The notes below the pieces were generated by a model, which was given only the letters and a program-made list of their open reading frames with translations, had not been told where the DNA came from and did not search any database. A stretch of 34,334 nt of DNA from CAVPTL01 sp963708725 (GTDB lineage Bacteria; Actinomycetota; Thermoleophilia; Gaiellales; JAICJC01). Below are positions 32,182-34,334 of this stretch, one piece after another; position 1 is the stretch's first letter, and each line of letters opens with the position of its first letter. The stretch is from contig CAVPTL010000001.1 of the NCBI GenBank assembly GCA_963708725.1, positions 1 to 34,334 on the forward strand, read 5' to 3'. Both the position numbers and the translations under genes were made by a program.

Positions 32182-33318
32182 GTGCAAGCGGTTTCGGTCA
32201 CGTTGGCATTGGCGCTGGTGGCGGTCTCCGCAATCGCGGTGCGGATCGCGATCGATCGTCGTCGATCGGCGGCCGCGTATCAGTCCGAACACCGGCTGAC
32301 GGTGCCCCAGTCCGAGCTGTCGGTTGCGCTGGCGTCGCGCGAGGCGCTGTTCCTCGCCGCCCCAGGGCCGGTGCTGATGTATGCGCCCGACGGCCACCTC
32401 GTGCGCGCCAACGCGCTGGCGCGCGAGCAGCCGCTGCTGATCTCCGATCCGCCTCCCGACAAGCTCGCCGAGGGCATCGCGGCGATCCTCGCCGGGGAGT
32501 CTTCGGCGACCGCCGAGCTGACGGTGTACGGGCCGGAGCGACGGCGGTTTGAGGCGCGCCTCCAGCCGTATGCGACGCCTGAAGGGCCGGGCTGCCTTGC
32601 GATGCTTGTGGACGTTTCGAGCGAAACGGACTTTCGCGAGGCGCGAAGCCTGTTCTCGGCGGGCGTCTCGCATGAGCTGCGAACCCCGCTCGCGCGCATT
32701 CTCGCGCTGACCGACACGGTCGCCCTCCCGCTTGACGAGGATGAGCGGCAGACCACGATCGACCAGATCCGCGCCGAGATCGACTCGATGCGCCAGCTGA
32801 TCGAGGAGATGGTGTTGCTGGTGCAGCTGGAAAGCGGCGAGCTGACCGGCATCGGCGAGCGTGCGGACGTCGATCGGGCTGTCGTTGAATGCGTCGCCCG
32901 CCACGCCGCGGCGGCCGAGGCAAGCGGCATGACGATCCGGCCGCAGACCACACGCGGTCTGGTGGCGGCGGTGTTGCCGCGCCTGCTGGATGTGGTGCTC
33001 GACAACCTGGTGGCAAACGCGATCACCCACGCCGGCCACGGTACGACGGTGCACGTCGGTGCGCGGGGACTCGCCGGAGCCGTCGAGCTGTGGGTGCAAG
33101 ACACCGGCGCAGGCATTCCGCAGGAGCATGTGGCCCGCGTGTTCGAGCGGTTCTACCGGGTCGAGAACGCCCGCTCAGGCCCGGGCACGGGACTCGGGCT
33201 GGCGATCGTCAAACACATCGCCGAGGAGTACGGCGGGCGGGCGACCGTCGAGTCCGTCCCCGGAGCCGGCACCACCATCACCGTCGTTCTCCCGGCCCCG
33301 GCGGCCGTCAGGACGTGA
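32182..33318 (+). CDS. Membrane sensor histidine kinase (PhoR-like)
   Basis: A 378-residue kinase: one N-terminal membrane helix (about residues 3-23), a PAS-like domain (about 50-145, LFLAAPGPVLMYAPDG), a HisKA domain with the phosphorylated His164 in SHELRTPLARI, and an ATPase domain with N-box DNLVANA (274-280), G1 DTGAGIP and G2 GTGLGLAIVKHI. With only one membrane helix and no external loop it probably senses a cytoplasmic or membrane signal. GTG 32182 is preferred over an upstream ATG (32113) that lies inside divergent thrS. Its 3' end overlaps the response regulator gene by 11 bases, tail to tail. Confidence 0.92.
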   Translation: MQAVSVTLALALVAVSAIAVRIAIDRRRSAAAYQSEHRLTVPQSELSVALASREALFLAAPGPVLMYAPDGHLVRANALAREQPLLISDPPPDKLAEGIAAILAGESSATAELTVYGPERRRFEARLQPYATPEGPGCLAMLVDVSSETDFREARSLFSAGVSHELRTPLARILALTDTVALPLDEDERQTTIDQIRAEIDSMRQLIEEMVLLVQLESGELTGIGERADVDRAVVECVARHAAAAEASGMTIRPQTTRGLVAAVLPRLLDVVLDNLVANAITHAGHGTTVHVGARGLAGAVELWVQDTGAGIPQEHVARVFERFYRVENARSGPGTGLGLAIVKHIAEEYGGRATVESVPGAGTTITVVLPAPAAVRT

Positions 33319-34018
33319 CGCCGGGTTTTTCGAGCGGCTCGAACCGGTAGCCGATGCTGTAGTGCGTTTGAATGTAGGTGTGGCTTTCGGATCGCCGGTC
33401 GAGCTTTTGCCGCAGCTTTCGCACGCACACATCAACGGTGCGGTCGCGATGGCGGTAGGGCATCCCCCACACCCGTTGCTGTAGCTGATCGCGGCTGAGG
33501 GCTCGTCCACGTTCGGAGGCCAGCACGTACAGCAGGCGAAACTCGGTGCGGGTGAGCGACGCATCCTCACCATCGAGGATGGCCTGGTGCAGGTCGGGGT
33601 CGATCACCAGCCCGGGCGCCTCGATGCGTGCCGGCCGAGCGGTCTCCGGGCCGGTTCCGGCTCGCCGCAGCGATGCCTGGACGCGTGCCACCAGCTCGCG
33701 CATGCCAAACGGCTTGGCGAGGTAGTCGTCGCCACCGATGCCGAGTGCGTGCACCTTGTCGTGCTCCGAGGCGCGCGCGCTGACGTTGATGATGGGAAGC
33801 GTGATCCCCTCAGCTCGCAGGGCCTCGGTGATGCGCCACCCGTCGATGCCGGGGAGCATCAGATCGACGACCGCAAGGTCGGGGCGTTCGTAGCGGATCT
33901 TGCGAAGCGCACGATCGCCGTCGTCGACGACTTCGACGTCCATCCCGGCTCGGCGGAGATGCGTCGCCATCGCATTTGCGATCACGGGATCGTCCTCGGC
34001 AATGAGCACTCGCGGCAT
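33308..34018 (-). CDS. OmpR/PhoB-family response regulator
   Basis: A 236-residue two-component regulator. The receiver domain (about residues 1-115) has the acidic pair Asp9/Asp10, phosphoacceptor Asp52 (VVDLMLPG), Ser80 and Lys102 (AKPFG). The C-terminal winged helix (about 135-232) has RTEFRLLYVLASERGRALSRDQL and the recognition helix RTVDVCVRKLRQKL. It is very probably the partner of the convergent kinase. ATG 34018 follows GGTGGG; the in-frame extension to 34114 starts inside the palindrome and is rejected. Confidence 0.94.
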   Translation of the reverse strand: MPRVLIAEDDPVIANAMATHLRRAGMDVEVVDDGDRALRKIRYERPDLAVVDLMLPGIDGWRITEALRAEGITLPIINVSARASEHDKVHALGIGGDDYLAKPFGMRELVARVQASLRRAGTGPETARPARIEAPGLVIDPDLHQAILDGEDASLTRTEFRLLYVLASERGRALSRDQLQQRVWGMPYRHRDRTVDVCVRKLRQKLDRRSESHTYIQTHYSIGYRFEPLEKPGVTS

Positions 34019-34090
34019 TCCACCACGAAGGGTACTGACCGTCCCGGAAGGCACGCCCACCTGCAACGAATCAGTCACAACACCGAGCCA

Positions 34091-34121
34091 TGAATAAATG
34101 GTGCCTGGCACCATTTATTCA
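34091..34121. repeat. 31-bp perfect palindrome, copy 3
   Basis: Identical to copy 2, including the central T and part of the flanks (cca before, ccg after). It lies 73 bases upstream of the response regulator start, at the border of a repetitive stretch. Confidence 0.95.
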
Positions 34122-34124
34122 CCG

Positions 34125-34164
34125 GCGTGGGACGCAGCCACAGCCGGCGCGAACCAGCCGCAAC
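34125..34164 (+). repeat. 40-bp direct repeat, copy A
   Basis: Begins gcgtgggacgcagccacagc and recurs at 34295-34334 with one base changed (34134 G, 34304 A). The 170-base offset suggests a longer repeat unit. No coding sequence is supported between 34122 and 34334. Confidence 0.85.
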
Positions 34165-34261
34165 CGAAACCGGCCCCGACGGGGGTCGCTTGGGTGGGGT
34201 TCGTCGTGAGGCGCAGGGCGCGGTGGTTGTGGCAAGGATCGAGCGGCGAGCGGAGCGCAGG

Positions 34262-34278
34262 CGTGGCCAGCGGCCACG
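34262..34278. other. Inverted repeat within the right-edge repeat region
   Basis: A perfect 7-3-7 inverted repeat (cgtggcc, agc, ggccacg) between the two direct repeats. It could form a hairpin; no T-run follows. Confidence 0.4.
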
Positions 34279-34294
34279 TTGAGCACCGCACGTC

Positions 34295-34334
34295 GCGTGG
34301 GACACAGCCACAGCCGGCGCGAACCAGCCGCAAC
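34295..34334 (+). repeat. 40-bp direct repeat, copy B (reaches the window edge)
   Basis: Matches 34125-34164 at 39 of 40 bases and runs to the last base of the window, so it may continue beyond it. Confidence 0.85.

Noticed and set aside
31657..33129. 490-codon minus-strand open frame across thrS and the kinase
   Set aside because: It runs out of frame through thrS and antisense to the kinase, and has shadow-type composition.
34019..34114. N-terminal extension of the response regulator starting in the palindrome
   Set aside because: The receiver domain starts at MPRVLIAEDD as in the family, and the extension is encoded by repeat and promoter sequence.
1..34334. CRISPR array, insertion sequence, prophage or rRNA genes
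   Set aside because: No regularly spaced repeat array, transposase, integrase, phage or rRNA signature was seen.

Overview
The window is a compact, GC-rich bacterial chromosome segment. Four things point to an actinobacterial lineage, possibly a deep-branching one such as Thermoleophilia: the GC-rich codon use, the infC-rpmI-rplT-trmH-pheS-pheT gene order, frequent GTG starts, and start codons placed 6-10 bases after a TAnnnT -10 hexamer (leaderless transcripts). That placement is inferred from gene content; no rRNA or complete marker was searched. I see no insertion sequence, prophage or CRISPR array.

Layout. 1-1259: the 5' half of a tRNA-Pro gene (minus strand, cut by the window edge), then an ECF-type sigma factor and an overlapping single-pass membrane protein that is probably its anti-sigma factor. 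1256-8076: two divergent units around a 40-bp intergenic region. The minus unit encodes a free-standing lipoyl domain, dihydrolipoamide dehydrogenase and prolyl-tRNA synthetase. The plus unit encodes E1-alpha, E1-beta and E2 of a 2-oxoacid (probably pyruvate) dehydrogenase complex. Together they supply all catalytic parts of the complex. 8104-13217: a two-CBS-domain protein, an M29 aminopeptidase, a small membrane protein, a large CopC-CopD fusion with extra C-terminal domains, and a small hypothetical protein. 13219-19345: a translation block on the minus strand (infC, rpmI, rplT, a SpoU rRNA methyltransferase, pheS, pheT), interrupted by a plus-strand SAM methyltransferase.

20312-29449 is the most distinctive region: a ten-gene minus-strand operon, almost every junction overlapping or within 4 bases. 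In transcription order it encodes a one-PASTA membrane protein, a C45 (acyl-transferase/amidase) Ntn-hydrolase, a creatininase-family amidohydrolase, a complete Dpp/Opp-type ABC importer (binding protein, two permeases, two ATPases), a P1/DmpA-BapA family peptidase and a hotdog protein resembling 3-aminobutyryl-CoA ammonia-lyase. A divergent GntR/HutC-type regulator (29504-30247) sits next to it, with a good operator-like site between the two promoters. I infer a self-contained system that imports an oligopeptide or amide, hydrolyses it with several amidases and deaminates a beta-amino acid. The substrate cannot be read from the sequence.

30237-34018: threonyl-tRNA synthetase, then a histidine kinase and an OmpR-type response regulator whose genes converge and overlap at their 3' ends. 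34091-34334: repetitive non-coding DNA. A perfect 31-bp palindrome occurs three times in the window (8560, 20288, 34091), two copies lying between convergent genes and supplying their stop codons.
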